64,000 bases of DNA, taken from the NCBI GenBank assembly GCA_025617745.1, contig CM046858.1:42543750-42607749 (forward strand), given 5' to 3'. This document shows positions 23,006-34,914 of this stretch, in pieces; within the stretch, counting starts at the first letter, position 1; each line of letters opens with the position of its first letter. The notes under the pieces were generated by a model. It did not search any database, had not been told where the DNA came from, and saw nothing but the letters and a program-made list of their open reading frames with translations. The position numbers and the translations under genes are program-made. This DNA is from Heliocidaris erythrogramma (lineage: Eukaryota > Echinodermata > Echinoidea > Camarodonta > Echinometridae).

Positions 23006-23635
23006 TTAAGTGCAAGAGCAAGTGTCCCCTATAGAAAACTGGGGGTGCTACAGCCAGTGGCAGATCCGGGATTTTGTGAGGGAGGAACTAATATTCACAA
23101 AAATTCTGACCCCCAGCTCCCAGGGGCCTGCAATGACCTATCAATTCAGTTAAACCGTTTTCTTAGATTGCTGTCTTGGTTAAAAATATTGTACTTATTA
23201 GCCAAATTTTCGGAACAAGCTCGTTTCTTTTTGAGGGTACAGGATACCTTATTCTTGAGTATGTTTTTTTTTATTGCCGGTAATTCCTGGTTTGTATTCC
23301 CTACTCTCCATTATTTTCCTATCTGTAAACCTACTGGGGTTCAGAAAGGCATTGTCAGGCCCCCGCTATAATTATAGATATAATTCTATGATATTCATGT
23401 TTCTTTATATAATTTTTTTCTTTAAAAATATGAAGCACACGAAATTACGGTAAATAGAGAGAGAAATTCGTAATTAAAAAATAAATAGGGTTCATAATTC
23501 CGACAATTGTTATTTTTACGAACCTCCTGAAACACAAGTGCCCCCACCTCCCGAAATCACTCCTCAATAAAAAATAAATACACTGATAACCACTAGCTTT
23601 TACCATTAATACATGAAAAGTTTATCTATACTTAC

Positions 23636-23704
23636 CATCTTTCCAATTGGTAGGAAGTCATCTTGGTCATTCTGTTCGATATCTGCTGCTGGTTGTCTCC
23701 CCAT
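23636..23704 (-). CDS. Phase-0 gene, exon 1 (start exon)
   Basis: First recognised coding exon of a minus-strand gene of at least eight exons. It reads MGRQPAADIEQNDQDDFLPI then GKM, with a strong GTAAGT donor. The start could also be an in-frame ATG five codons upstream (MQNSK before MGRQ). There is no signal peptide, so the product would be intracellular unless an upstream exon exists. Exons 1-8 join in one frame to about 190 residues: acidic N-terminus, module, linker, module, two SGN-helix units, Pro-linker and a basic helix. I do not recognise the family. The gene lies on the same strand as, and upstream of, the Ig-like gene. Confidence 0.6.
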
Positions 23705-24320
23705 TTTGCTATTTTGCATGTAATAAAGATTAGAATTGGGAAGAAATATTGAAAGGATGACTTGAGCTATGAGCAGATTGAAGCAAGTTTTAATTTGATC
23801 TTTTGAATAAAGTAATTCCAATTTTCTTAGAAGAAGATTCAGTACATAAAGAGTTTGATTTTTTTTTTGTGTGTGTCATCTTTGCCTCGAATTTCTGGTA
23901 TTTAATCCAGATGTGCTTTGAAAATTTTGAATAGCCATATTATGACGTGCTTCATGCGTTAACATAATTGATACAGATTGCATTAATAATTGTTTTCTTA
24001 AGGAATAAAAGCCGAAAAAAAAATTCTCCAGAAATATTGCAATCATTTTGTTTTGTTAAAGGTATTTTTCATCCCATGTACACTGGTATAAATTACACAC
24101 CATCCTTGTCTTTCCCTCTTCATCGAGTCCTAGTAGTTTTCTTGTTCCCTCAAACTTTTCCCTCTCATCCTCTCTTTCATTCCCTCCCGCTCTGCTCTCT
24201 CCATGATGACAGTGATTAAGTGTATTTCACACACACACCCACCCTCACACATACACTTTTATGTTTTTCAGTAATCTTTATTCATTTCTATATATAACAT
24301 AACATTCGTCTTGAATGTAT
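23705..24320. other. Region upstream of phase-0 gene, no gene seen
   Basis: AT-rich. It would contain the promoter or 5' leader of the minus-strand gene, but no TATA box or initiator can be singled out. It holds 'tttttttttgtgtgtg' at about 23860 and a short CA repeat at 24228. Confidence 0.35.
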
Positions 24321-24441
24321 ACAACAAATTAGATAAGAAAGATTATAGCTGATAAAGTTCAAGAAAAGAAAGAATTTTTCATGTCTTGGCGGGAAACGTG
24401 GGAATTATGCAAAATTAAAATACGAGAATACTCAATTAGAT

Positions 24442-25479
24442 ATGCTCAAAATAAAAAAAAAGAGTATGAAGGAAACCAGTGTTTTAGAAGAAAAACTATT
24501 CAAGATAAACGAAAGAATGTGGAACACAAAAGATAAGATTATGGAAGAAATTGTAAATGATTATGAAAAAACCATTGAACAATTAGAACAAATATATAAA
24601 CAAAAATGTATGGGTTCAATTATTAGGTCTAGAGTGAATTGGTTTGAGGAAGGTGAAAGAAACTCAAGATATTTTATGTCATTAGAAAAGAGAAATATTG
24701 ATAATAATTCTATTTTGTTATTACGTAATGATAAGAGTAGAAATATAACAAATCAGCAACACATACGAAAATATGTGCATAGTTATTATTCAGGGCTATA
24801 CAGCTCCGAAATCTGTAAGCAAGACTTAGCAGGATATTTTTCTGACTTACAACTTCCACAATTATCTGACGATCAAGCAGATTTGTGTGAGGGACCATTA
24901 ACTGAACCAGAGTGTAAAAAAGTTATTTTTGATTTCAATAAAAATAAATCACCGGGAAGCGATGGCTTGAGTATAGAATTTTATCAAACATTTTGGCCAG
25001 AAATTAAGGTTATACTTGTATCTGCATTAAATGAGGGTTTTGACTGTAATCAATTAGCAAACTCTCAAAGACAAGCCATAATAAAATTGTTGCATAAAAA
25101 AGGTGACAAGTCCAGATTGGATAACTGGAGACCAATATCTCTCCTAAACTATGATTATAAAATCGCTGCTTCAGTTATAGCTCAAAGATTACAAAAAGTA
25201 ATACCTACATTAATCTCTGATGACCAAGTAGGATATATAAAAGGGAGAAGTATAGCTGAAAATGTAAGACTGATTGAAGATATATTTTATTACGTTAAAA
25301 ATCACTCTAAAAGAGGAATCGCACTATTGACTGATTTTAGAAAAGTCTTTGATTGTCTTACATGGGATTTTTTATTTCAGTGTCTACAAAGATATGGATT
25401 TAAAGATGATTTCTGTAGATGGGTCACAACTCTTTATAATGATGTTAAAAGTTGTGTCAATATAAACGGATGGCTATAG
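24442..25479 (+). pseudogene. L1/Tx1-like RT, N-terminal fragment
   Basis: Reverse transcriptase fingers and palm start. It contains SRVNWFEEGERNSRYFMSLE, NKNKSPGSDGLSIEFYQTFW, LDNWRPISLLNYDYKI and LLTDFRKVFD. The last carries the first catalytic Asp, but with Val where the family usually has Ala. A frameshift in an A-run near 24455 separates it from the short upstream segment in frame 3. It ends at a TAG caused by a one-base shift near 25470; frame 2 continues the protein without a gap. Confidence 0.9.
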
Positions 25480-26134
25480 TTTAACAGAAGAAATTAGGAT
25501 TTTAAGAGGTGTGCGCCAAGGGTGCCCGCTCTCGGCATTGTTATTTATCCTTGCTGCAGAGGTATTAGCCATCAAAATAAGAAATGATCCAGAAATCAAA
25601 GGAGTTACACTTTTTCAAACAGTTGAAATAAAGATATTGCAGTTTGCAGACGATGCAACAATATTTGTCAACGATACTCTGTCCTTACGCAAAGCAATTG
25701 ATCAAATAGAAAAGTATAGTTCTTTTTCTGGATTGTTTTTGAATAAATCTAAATGCTCCATTGTAAATCTAAAAGATAGTTCAGTTGGTGAAAACATAAA
25801 CAATATTCCCTGGACTGATTCTGTTGTAAAAATTTTGGGTGTCTACTTTGGAGAAAATGAACAGAATATATCTGATTTAAACTGGAGTTCGAAAATATCG
25901 AAAGTAGAAAGCATAATTAAGTCATGGAAGGCAAGATGTCTAACATTAAGAGGTAAAATACTTATAATCAAATCATTCCTTATCTCACAAGTGATATATA
26001 ATGCTCAAATGATTATAATGCCACAAAACATAGTAAAGCGCATGAACTCTCTATTATATTTTTTCTTGTGGAATGGTCGATTTGAACACGTCACTACAGA
26101 GTTTTCTGTTGAAATGGATTTTATATTATTATAA
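25472..26134 (+). pseudogene. L1/Tx1-like RT, palm/thumb fragment
   Basis: Frame-2 continuation with LRGVRQGCPLSALLFILAAE and the catalytic FADD at 25643-25654, followed by LGVYFGENE and the thumb-region phrase FLWNGR. After FLWNG the expected segment is missing and the frame ends at 26134. This suggests a small deletion at about 26070-26150. Confidence 0.88.
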
Positions 26135-27310
26135 CAACAAAGAATCAAAGTTGAGTACAATTATTAATGGCTTCTTTTCTCAACTGGGAGGACTTGAGTT
26201 CGTGCTGAAAAGCAACTGTAAAGAAAAGGAAATAATGGTACACATAGATAAAATAAAAATGCCTCCATACTATAAGGCGATGATTTATGCTTGGTTGAAT
26301 TTTAAAGAGACTGTTCAAAAGAACACAGTAAATGATTTTCAGAATATTCCAATTAAAGAGGAAAGTCTGTGGTTTAACTCAAATATAAAAGACCAAAAAG
26401 GAAATGTATTGTTTTTTAGAAGGTGGTTTGATGCAGGAATTTTGAATATAAAAGATATATGTTTAGATTTGAAAGTTAAATCTCTTAGAGAAATATATCA
26501 TTCATTTGACAAGAAACATGCAACTCTATTTCAGGAGTACAGCATTTTGATGAATGCTATACCGAACGTTTGGAAAAAGAGTAAATCCGAATTTAAAGGT
26601 GAAATCCTTCAACCAAAAAAGAAGATTTTTCAACGTTTATTTCAATGAATATAAACAAGAAAAGAGGTTCTAAGTTATTTTATACCTTAATCTCGAATAA
26701 TTTAATTATTAAGCCTAAAGTTGAAGAAAGATGGGAAGAACTTTTGCAAGAAAATATAGATTGGAAATGTATATGGTTATTTAACTTACAAGCTGTTAAA
26801 GAAAGTAAAATAATAGAGTTTAATTACAAGTTATTACATAATTTAATACCTCACCGGTATAACTTATACAAATGGAAGTTGGGCAATAGTCCTCTGTGTT
26901 TAATTGACGGTGAAATACATGACACTGTTCACCTATTTGTAACGTGTGAGAAAACACAATTGTTTTGGGAAAAAAATAAATATATTGTATATCAACTTTT
27001 CAATATTGAGATTAACTGCAACGTTTCAACTTTGATAAAAGGATATGAGTTGAAAAACAAAAGGCACAAAATTCTCAATCTTTTGATAATCTATGCAAGA
27101 TATGCCCTTTATTCAATTTTTATTCGAACAGAAAACCGAAATGGCATATTTCATGAGTTAGGTATACTCAGTTTATTTAAAAGATTGATTCGTAATCGTT
27201 TGGAACTGGAGAAACATTGCAAAATAAGAATTTGTGTATTTTTGAAAACAGCATTGTTGAAGACAACATCTCATGTTTTGTATGACATTGTTTTGTATCA
27301 TCTGTTATGA
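26073..27310 (+). pseudogene. L1/Tx1-like C-terminal region with degenerate zinc-knuckle
   Basis: Two open pieces, frame 3 (26073-26648) and frame 2 (26645-27310), overlap at a frameshift near 26640. The second ends with the RT-associated zinc-finger-like segment NLIPHRYNLYKWKLGNSPLC followed by HDTVHLFVTCEKTQLFW. The second Cys of the usual C-x2-C pair is Asp here (CLID), so metal binding is probably lost. Confidence 0.8.
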
Positions 27311-27594
27311 CATTGACATGTGATTATTTATTAATAAATATTAAAAAAAAAAGAAAAAGAAAACAAAAACAAAAACAAATTACAATCGATAAAATCACTG
27401 GAACAAGATATATATTTTTATAAACAAAAATATCATTGAATGAAATGTAATCATTAAACAAGAAGACAAAAAAGTGCCCCCTCCTTACCTCAAACAATGA
27501 ATATCAAACTGTATAACATAATACATTCCCACTCTAGACTCCTTATTCCACTTACTTCCATCCCCCTCCCCCCACCCCTCGTCCCACACAACGC

Positions 27595-27605
27595 ACGCAC
27601 ACGCG

Positions 27606-27653
<48 letters not shown>
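27595..27653. repeat. (CA)n with CG core
   Basis: 'acgcacgcacacgcgcgcgcgcgc' passes into about 20 CA units. It is a typical Z-DNA-prone microsatellite. Confidence 0.95.
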
Positions 27654-27655
<2 letters not shown>

Positions 27656-28774
27656 ATGTTCCCCATATCCTTTTATTTAAAAATTGTCGGTCGAAATGTT
27701 GTTGTTCATCCAAACACTTATTTCCATACAGAATTATGTATTATGGGATATACTGTATTTTTTATTGTTGATTATTTCTACTTATTACACTAGTATTTTT
27801 CCTCCTGTTCTGTTTTCAAGTTATTCACGGACGCCATTCGCTGCTTTTACATAATTATGAAGTATGATGCCGGAAACCGCTTTCATCAGAAGAAAAAAAA
27901 ATTGCCTCGGTAATAACTTTTTCCGCTGTAGTTACTAATGAGACAATGCTGCGTAAAACTTATTTTTATGCAGCATTTTTTTTTTTTTGGTGGGGGCAGT
28001 AATGTGTGAATACAGCGAAAGTTCACGAAATCAGGGTAATTTTATATGAAATAATATTCCCTTTGTAAATATTTGCTCCAATTGATTAAGGGGATGCAGC
28101 TGATAACCCTTTTTTCAATAAAGATCTACCTATTATACCCAAGGCATCATCACTGGCCATGGGTTTTCAAATGACTATTCATTGAATTAAATTGAATTGA
28201 AATTAACTTGTATTTCCTTTTCATGGGTGCAATATTATATACAAAGGATAATTGTGTAGCAATGTGGTGGACATAGAGTACAATACAGTTAATAATTCAG
28301 AAAATAGAAGGAGGCGAAAAACCTAAAAAGCAAAGCTTGTGTTGGGAACGCCCTTATCAATTAAACACAAGTTACTAATAAAAAGAATATCATTATTCAA
28401 GCTTTACCTAGAAGGAATAGATTATAGTGAAGATGAGAAAATTATGATCGTTCATACATGTAAAAGAAAATGTCATCCTCCAGTGTGATTGAGATTGGTC
28501 AATACAGCCAAGTACTTTTTCATAGCCTCCTGTCATTTTGCATATTGAACAATTACATCCTCTAGGTCTTGCAAACACACAGTCAAAATTCATTCTATTA
28601 CGGGTTTACATCCATGGCTACGTTAAAACTTTTCTATGTTATTTTTTTTTAAACCGTGAAGAATATTTGTTGCTCAGTTTGAAACACACTATAAGTATTT
28701 TGTATCAGTTTACTGCATGTAATAATGTCTGTAGCTTTCAAGCAGAATATGGATGACTGTTTTGGATTCTGTCT
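27654..28774. other. Non-coding stretch, nothing recognised
   Basis: AT-rich with a T-run and G-run near 27975. No conserved frame or known repeat was recognised. It leads directly into the 28.8-kb tandem repeat. Confidence 0.4.
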
Positions 28775-31650
28775 GATTGTCAATATTGATGCCATCTCGT
28801 GACACTAATCCGTAGATTTGATTGGTCGCCAGTCCATTTTTCTGTCATTGTATGCAAATTTACTCCTTGGCCTAGTGACGTTTAAAGATATTATTGGCTT
28901 ATAACCCCCGACCCCCCCCCCCCCCCCCCCCCATGCGCAAAGTATTTGGGATCTATATGTCGTGAGTTGCACCAAGCCCAGCTGAAAATTGCGGCATCGT
29001 GTATTTTTTCTTTCTTTCTTTTTCCCCACATGATTAGTGCATGTAATAAAATATTAAATCACGTAAATTTAGTAAATCCCCCCCCCCCCTCTCTCTCTCT
29101 CCTTCTCTTTTCATTATCTACATTTCTTTTCTTGTTCTCTTTTCCTACTCTTTGCCTCATTAATGTTTCGCATTATCTGATGTGAAATAGATTCACTATC
29201 AAACATGCTACAATGAAATTTGATCGTGATCTTGCAGAACTGATACAGATTTCAATAATATACATGTGTAGTATTATTCACTTTTTTGCTCAAAATATAA
29301 ATCGCACTTGACATTTTCATCGTGAATAATGTACGCCACAAACTATAGAACTCTCTTTCCTTGTTATTATCAAATATACAGTTACTAAATGATACTTACT
29401 GATTGTCAATATATTGATGCCATCTCGTGACACTAATCCTTAGATTTGATTGGTCGCCAGTCCATTTTTCTGTCATTGTATGCAAATTTACTCCTTGGCC
29501 TAGTGAGGTTTAAAGATGTTATTGGCTTATAACCCCCGACCCCCCCCCCCCCCCCCCGATGCGCAAAGTATTTGGGATCTATATGTCTTGAGTTACAGCT
29601 ACCAAGCCCAGCTGAGAATTGCGGCATCGTGTATTTTTTCTTTCTTTCTTTTCCCCACATGATTAGTGCATGTAATAAAATATTAAATCACGTTAATTTA
29701 GTCAATGCTTGTTTTTCTGCAGCTGATTTTTCTTTTCCAAGTGTGATTATTTAATTAAATTGAAATTTGAATTTCTGATAAACACTTCACAAAGACAAAG
29801 TTTCATTGATTTGCTATGTACGATGTAAACCTTTGCATTTTATATTGTTGGAAGGGGAAATAAATGAAATGAAATATAAAAATTATTGAAATCCCCCCTC
29901 TCTCTCTCTTCTTCTCTTTTCATTATCTACATTTCTTTTCTTGTTCTCTTTTCCTACTCTTTGCCTCATTAATGTTTCGCATTATCTGATGTGAAATAGA
30001 TTCACTATCAAACATGCTACAATGAAATTTGATCGTGATCTTGCAGAACTGATACAGATTTCAATAATATACATGTGTAGTATTATTCACTTTTTTGCTC
30101 AAAGTATAAATCGCACTTGACATTTTCATCGTGAATAATGTACGCCACAAACTATAGAACTCTCTTTCCTTGTTATTATCAAATATACAGTTACTAAATG
30201 ATACTTACTGATTGTCAATATATTGATGCCATCTCGTGACACTAATCCTTAGATTTGATTGGTCGCCAGTCCATTTTTCTGTCATTGTATGCAAATTTAC
30301 TCCTTGGCCTAGTGAGGTTTAAAGATGTTATTGGCTTATAACCCCCGACCCCCCCCCCCCCCCCCCGATGCGCAAAGTATTTGGGATCTATATGTCTTGA
30401 GTTACAGCTACCAAGCCCAGCTGAGAATTGCGGCATCGTGTATTTTTTCTTTCTTTCTTTTCCCCACATGATTAGTGCATGTAATAAAATATTAAATCAC
30501 GTAAATTTAGTAAATCCCCCCCTCTCTCTCTCTCCTTCTCTTTTCATTATCTACATTTCTTTTCTTGTTCTCTTTTCCTACTCTTTGCCTCATTAATGTT
30601 TCGCATTATCTGATGTGAAATAGATTCACTATCAAACATGCTACAATGAAATTTGATCGTGATCTTGCAGAACTGATACAGATTTCAATAATATACATGT
30701 GTAGTATTATTCACTTTTTTGCTCAAAATATAAATCGCACTTGACATTTTCATCGTGAATAATGTACGCCACAAACTATAGAACTCTCTTTCCTTGTTAT
30801 TATCAAATATACAGCTACTAAATGATACTTACTGATTGTCAATATATTGATGCCATCTCGTGACACTAATCCTTAGATTTGATTGGTCGCCAGTCCATTT
30901 TTCTGTCATTGTATGCAAATTTACTCCTTGGCCTAGTGAGGTTTAAAGATGTTATTGGCTTATAACCCCCGACCCCCCCCCCCCCCCCCCCCCCCCCGAT
31001 GCGCAAAGTATTTGGGATCTATATGTCTTGAGTTACAGCTACCAAGCCCAGCTGAGAATTGCGGCATCGTGTATTTTTTCTTTCTTTCTTTTCCCCACAT
31101 GATTAGTGCATGTAATGAAATATTAAATCACGTAAATTTAGTCAATGCTTGTTTTTCTGCAGCTGATTTTTCTTTTCCAAGTGTGATTATTTAATTAAAT
31201 TGAAATTTGAATTTCTGATAAACACTTCACAAAGACAAAGTTTCATTGATTTGCTATGTACGATGTAAACCTTTGCATTTTATATTGTTGGAAGGGGAAA
31301 TAAATGAAATGAAATATAAAAATTATTGAAATCCCCCCTCTCTCTCTCTTCTTCTCTTTTCATTATCTACATTTCTTTTCTTGTTCTCTTTTCCTACTCT
31401 TTGCCTCATTAATGTTTCGCATTATCTGATGTGAAATAGATTCACTATCAAACATGCTACAATGAAATTTGATCGTGATCTTGCAGAACTGATACAGATT
31501 TCAATAATATACATGTGTAGTATTATTCACTTTTTTGCTCAAAGTATAAATCGCACTTGACATTTTCATCGTGAATAATGTACGCCACAAACTATAGAAC
31601 TCTCTTTCCTTGTTATTATCAAATATACATTTACTAAATGATACTTACTT
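28775..31650. repeat. Higher-order tandem repeat (A-B-A-B)
   Basis: Four units start with 'tgattgtcaatat..tgatgcc' at 28775, 29400, 30209 and 30833, with lengths of about 625, 809, 624 and 817 bp. The long units (B) carry an extra ~187-bp block that the short units (A) lack (29702-29890, 31142-31330). The true repeat is therefore an A+B dimer of about 1,433 bp, present twice. Each unit contains an inverted CCAAT box (gattggtcgc), an octamer (atgcaaat), a long C-run, a CT microsatellite, and on the minus strand a GTAAGTAT at the unit edge. The short frames on either strand are repeat translations. Confidence 0.92.
29702..29890. mobile_element. Block specific to B units (possible short retroelement)
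   Basis: The block begins 'caatgcttgtttttctgcag' and ends near 'gaaggggaaataaatgaaatgaaatat', an A-rich end like the 3' tail of LINE/SINE copies seen elsewhere in the window. It sits in 'ttagt|aaatccccc' of the A unit, which serves as the empty site. A second copy lies at 31142-31330. It could be a SINE fragment that then became part of the tandem array. Confidence 0.55.
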
Positions 31651-32818
31651 TTAGTTGTGTGAAGTTTTCGATGTGACTTGTAGTAGCGAGCGGAATCTGC
31701 TTCGTCTGATCATGCAAGCTTGGAGTTGAATTGATTCAGTAAATATATTTCTATTTGAACGTAAGAATAACTGTGTTGAATATCGGTTAAGTAAATAAGA
31801 AAATGCCCCTCAAGCACGTGACAAATACCAATGACTTGATTGGCTGTGCACAACCTCACACTGACATCATGTTTTCAACTTAGCAATGTATAGGTGAATT
31901 CCATGCGTGTAGTGCAGCGGCAAAGAAAGACAATGTCATGAAGATTGCTATTATTATCTTATATCGTCATCATAATCATGACTTTATAATAAGGCAATAT
32001 TAACAATCTTACGCATGCACCTTTAAAGAATTGCTTTTTTCACTTTGCCACCCTCTCACTTTCTCACTACTTGTATTTCTTTTTTTTTCTTTCTCTGTCT
32101 ATCTGTCTCTCTGTCACTACCATCCCCTCTCTCTTTCTTCATCTCGACTTCTATTGTTGTTTTCATGAAAATTTCATCCTTAATTCTTTTTCTACAAAAT
32201 CTTCGATCGACATCGTTTCAACATGTTTGAAAGTCCATGTACCCGCGAAATATAATTTCATGATGCTGAGAAGCAGACCAAAGCAGTCTTTAACTGAATT
32301 TTCAGGTTCTTGTGGTAGCTTAAAATCAGTAAAATAATGTATTTATGTCAGATATCATTGCTGTATTTTTAATACAATATCGAAACGAAAAAAGGAACAA
32401 AAAGAAAACATAGGGGCATAACATTTAAATGGTGCTTAATTTGGAGTTAAATGTAAATTAATTTTCAGCCTAAATTACTACATGCAGAATATTGTACCGC
32501 TCTATAAAGCATTATGTTACAAAGAATTCAATAATGTGGAAGGCATCACCAATCACTGGATATTTTTAAAGATCTCTCTGCCTAAATTACATATTTTTTT
32601 CGGATCTAACATAACTTCGATGCTGAATGAAGCAGACAGTTTCTAATAATTCCATGTTCCTTAAAAATAACTGTAATGCAAAATAATTTCTGTCATAGTG
32701 AAGTGATAGTATTATACAAAAGAGAGATTGGTACTACACCCTCTCCAAGACTCTAAAAAAATTGATCTTGATAATAAATAGTCTTGTCAGCACTTATCAC
32801 TTTGTTTGCTCAACACTG
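31651..32818. other. Non-coding stretch, nothing recognised
   Basis: Begins after the last tandem unit. It contains 'ctctgtctatctgtctctctg' pyrimidine sequence at 32090-32150. No supported gene or repeat family was recognised. Confidence 0.4.
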
Positions 32819-33465
32819 GCGTAGGCAGAGGGGGGCACCGGGGGCCATGCCCCCCCCTATTCAACCACTAAAAAAAGCGAGAGCAAGAAAGCGGGGGAAG
32901 TAAGATAAAAAGGCATAAAAAGCGCTACAAGCCGTTATCTTCCTCTCAAAATTTGCTAAAACGTCAAAGTTTCGCGCTTCGCGAGGGAAGGGGGAAATAA
33001 CTCTCCTCTCCCTGCACCCACCCCTGTTACTACAGTGAAATGTTGTGTCCAAATAATTGAAAAGCCGTCCGGGAGTCGAACTATAACTTTCCGCCAATAA
33101 AATTGTTTGCTACAAGCCATTATCTTTCTCTAAAATTTGCTAAAACGTCAGAGATTTCGCGCTTCGCGCAGAAGGGGGAAACTCCCCCTCCCTGAACCCC
33201 TCCCTGATACATTGCAGTATTACGTCCATATAACTGAAAAGCAGTTCGGACGTCGAAATAACTTTCTAAGGTGCTACGAGCCGTTATCTTTCTCTCAAAT
33301 TTGCTATAAACGTTCGCGCTTTGCGCGGGAGGGGGGAATACTTCCCCCTCCCTGCACCCACCAATTTTACACTAAAAACGCCCCTTAAAATGAAATCCTG
33401 GCTATGCAGTTGGACCCTTCACGTCTGCCCCCCCCCCCCCCCCATTGAAAAATCCTGGCGACGCC
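32819..33465 (+). repeat. Dispersed repeat with ~165-185-bp tandem core
   Basis: A known-looking dispersed repeat framed by 'ggcgtaggcagagg'-type and 'aatcctggcgacgcctg'-type ends. Three tandem units carry 'tttgctaaaacgtc', 'ttcgcgcttcgcg' and 'ctccctgcaccca' at about 32952, 33136 and 33300. Inverted copies with the same boxes lie at 41610-42400, and related copies at 47680-48270 and 50240-50380. The open frames across it are not genes. Confidence 0.8.
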
Positions 33466-34325
33466 TGTGTTGCTCAATGTTCCTGGCTCTGTCTCAACGC
33501 TGACGAAAGTGCAAGAAATAGAAAGCAAGATATGAGATTATCCTCATTATTAATAGGTAACTTATTAACCACAAGTCTATATTTTCGATCTCCTATAAAA
33601 TATAATATTGATAATCAGAACTATAAGCATACAAACAGGGTTACGTGCATTTCCATCCCAGTCGAATGGTGAAAAAAAAGAAAGAAAAAAAAAAATGATT
33701 TAGAGAGACCGAGAGAAAGAGGGGCGGACAGAGGGACAGACAGACAGACATACAGCATGTACAGTGATAAAGGGAGTGGAAGGAGGGAACGTGTTATGAT
33801 GATGGGACCCTTCCACACCTCCCCTATTACTCATTTCATCCACTACATAAGATCTGTACCCCCCCCCCCCCCCCCACCACACATAATTCCAGTGGCTCTT
33901 AATAGCTGGACCCATGCCATAACACTGTATGCAGTACGAACATGACTCGAAGAGAGTATAATGGAAACCTTTAACCTTTATGGTATCATCAAGTTTATAA
34001 ACATAAGATAGTGGCACCCGGGGCAAACAATAAAATTGCCCCCCCCTCCCTCCTCCTAAACTTATAAACTAAGAAATACACACCAGATAACTTCCAGCTT
34101 TAAAATCAGAAATTATGGCACTAAGCGTCGAAATTATTTTTGATGCACTTAACCGTACATGAAACAACTATACAAAACCCCTAAAAAAATGAAAATTTCT
34201 TATGCATTTTGCCCTTTTGCCCAAAAAATTGAATGCGAGCAAAGAAACCTATAAGGTCTAAGTTTTTTTTCAAATGTTTGAACTGTGAAAACACGGTTGA
34301 ATATTTTGTATATTCATCATGTCCA
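33466..34325. other. Non-coding stretch with homopolymers
   Basis: Contains A-rich and GA-rich sequence at 33670-33730, 'agacagacagaca' and a C16 run at about 33859. No gene is supported. Confidence 0.5.
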
Positions 34326-34483
34326 GGGCCCCGTTGCATAAAACCTACCATTAACGGTAACTTTGCCATCAATGGTAACTCCCATGGAAATTTTGATTGG
34401 CTGTTGAGTGATGTTACCATGGTAGTTACCATTGATAGCAGAGTTACCATTATTGGTGAGTTTTATGCAACGCTACATGGGGC
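34326..34483. mobile_element. Palindromic MITE, 'GGGCCCCGTTGCATAAAAC' type
   Basis: The left end is GGGCCCCGTTGCATAAAAC and the right end GTTTTATGCAACGCTACATG. The interior consists of repeated 'taccattaatggtaac'-like boxes in both orientations, including 'atggtaactcccatgg' and 'accatggtagttaccat'. It is a non-autonomous fold-back DNA element with no coding content. The flanks give no clear target duplication. Confidence 0.8.
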
Positions 34484-34914
34484 GCAATTTGAGAACTTAT
34501 GAATTATTTTTAATGGTAAATTAACACATTAAAAGTCTGTTTTATCTTCTCTCCCATATTGGGGGCGAAAATTTAAGAAAATACTGCATTATAAGCAACT
34601 TGAGTTAGAATTTTTTGATTTTTTTTTTGGCAGGAGTTTCTGCATTTATTGTCAAATCAAATAACAAATTTACAAACAATTATAGTAATAAGTATACAAC
34701 ATAATTGTTCAAATTCAAAAATGTGACAGTTAAATAACAATGACAACAGAATAAAGACATGATTATAAATCGAAATGAACAAAAATTAGCAAAATGCTTG
34801 AATGAATAGCAGCCAGTGGAAAGGGCTACATGGAAACCATAATTAATATAAATGTCTATATCATAAAAGCGATGTCACTAACTGGAAAAACAAATATTTA
34901 CTACAAAAAAGGGG
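34484..34914. other. Non-coding stretch, nothing recognised
   Basis: AT-rich, with a T/A-rich run around 34615-34640. No gene or ordered repeat is seen. Confidence 0.35.

Larger units (their letters stand above)
24332..27374 (+). mobile_element. 5'-truncated L1/Tx1-like LINE
   Basis: The element begins inside the region between endonuclease and RT ('SWRETWELCKIKIREYSIRY' in frame 3 at about 24384) and ends in an A-rich tail at 27341-27374. The last ORF stops at 27310. An 8-bp repeat 'acaaatta' at 24324-24331 and 27375-27382 is a candidate target-site duplication, although the sequence is simple. At least four frame breaks are visible (about 24455, 25470, 26070-26130 and 26640), so it is dead. 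Its RT type differs from the CR1/L2-like LINE at 5.6-10.7 kb. Confidence 0.85.

Noticed and set aside
30600-30700. Box C/D snoRNA in the 28.8-31.6 kb repeat units (tgatgtg ... ctga)
   Set aside because: The C box is imperfect, there is no terminal stem, and the motifs occur easily in AT-rich DNA.
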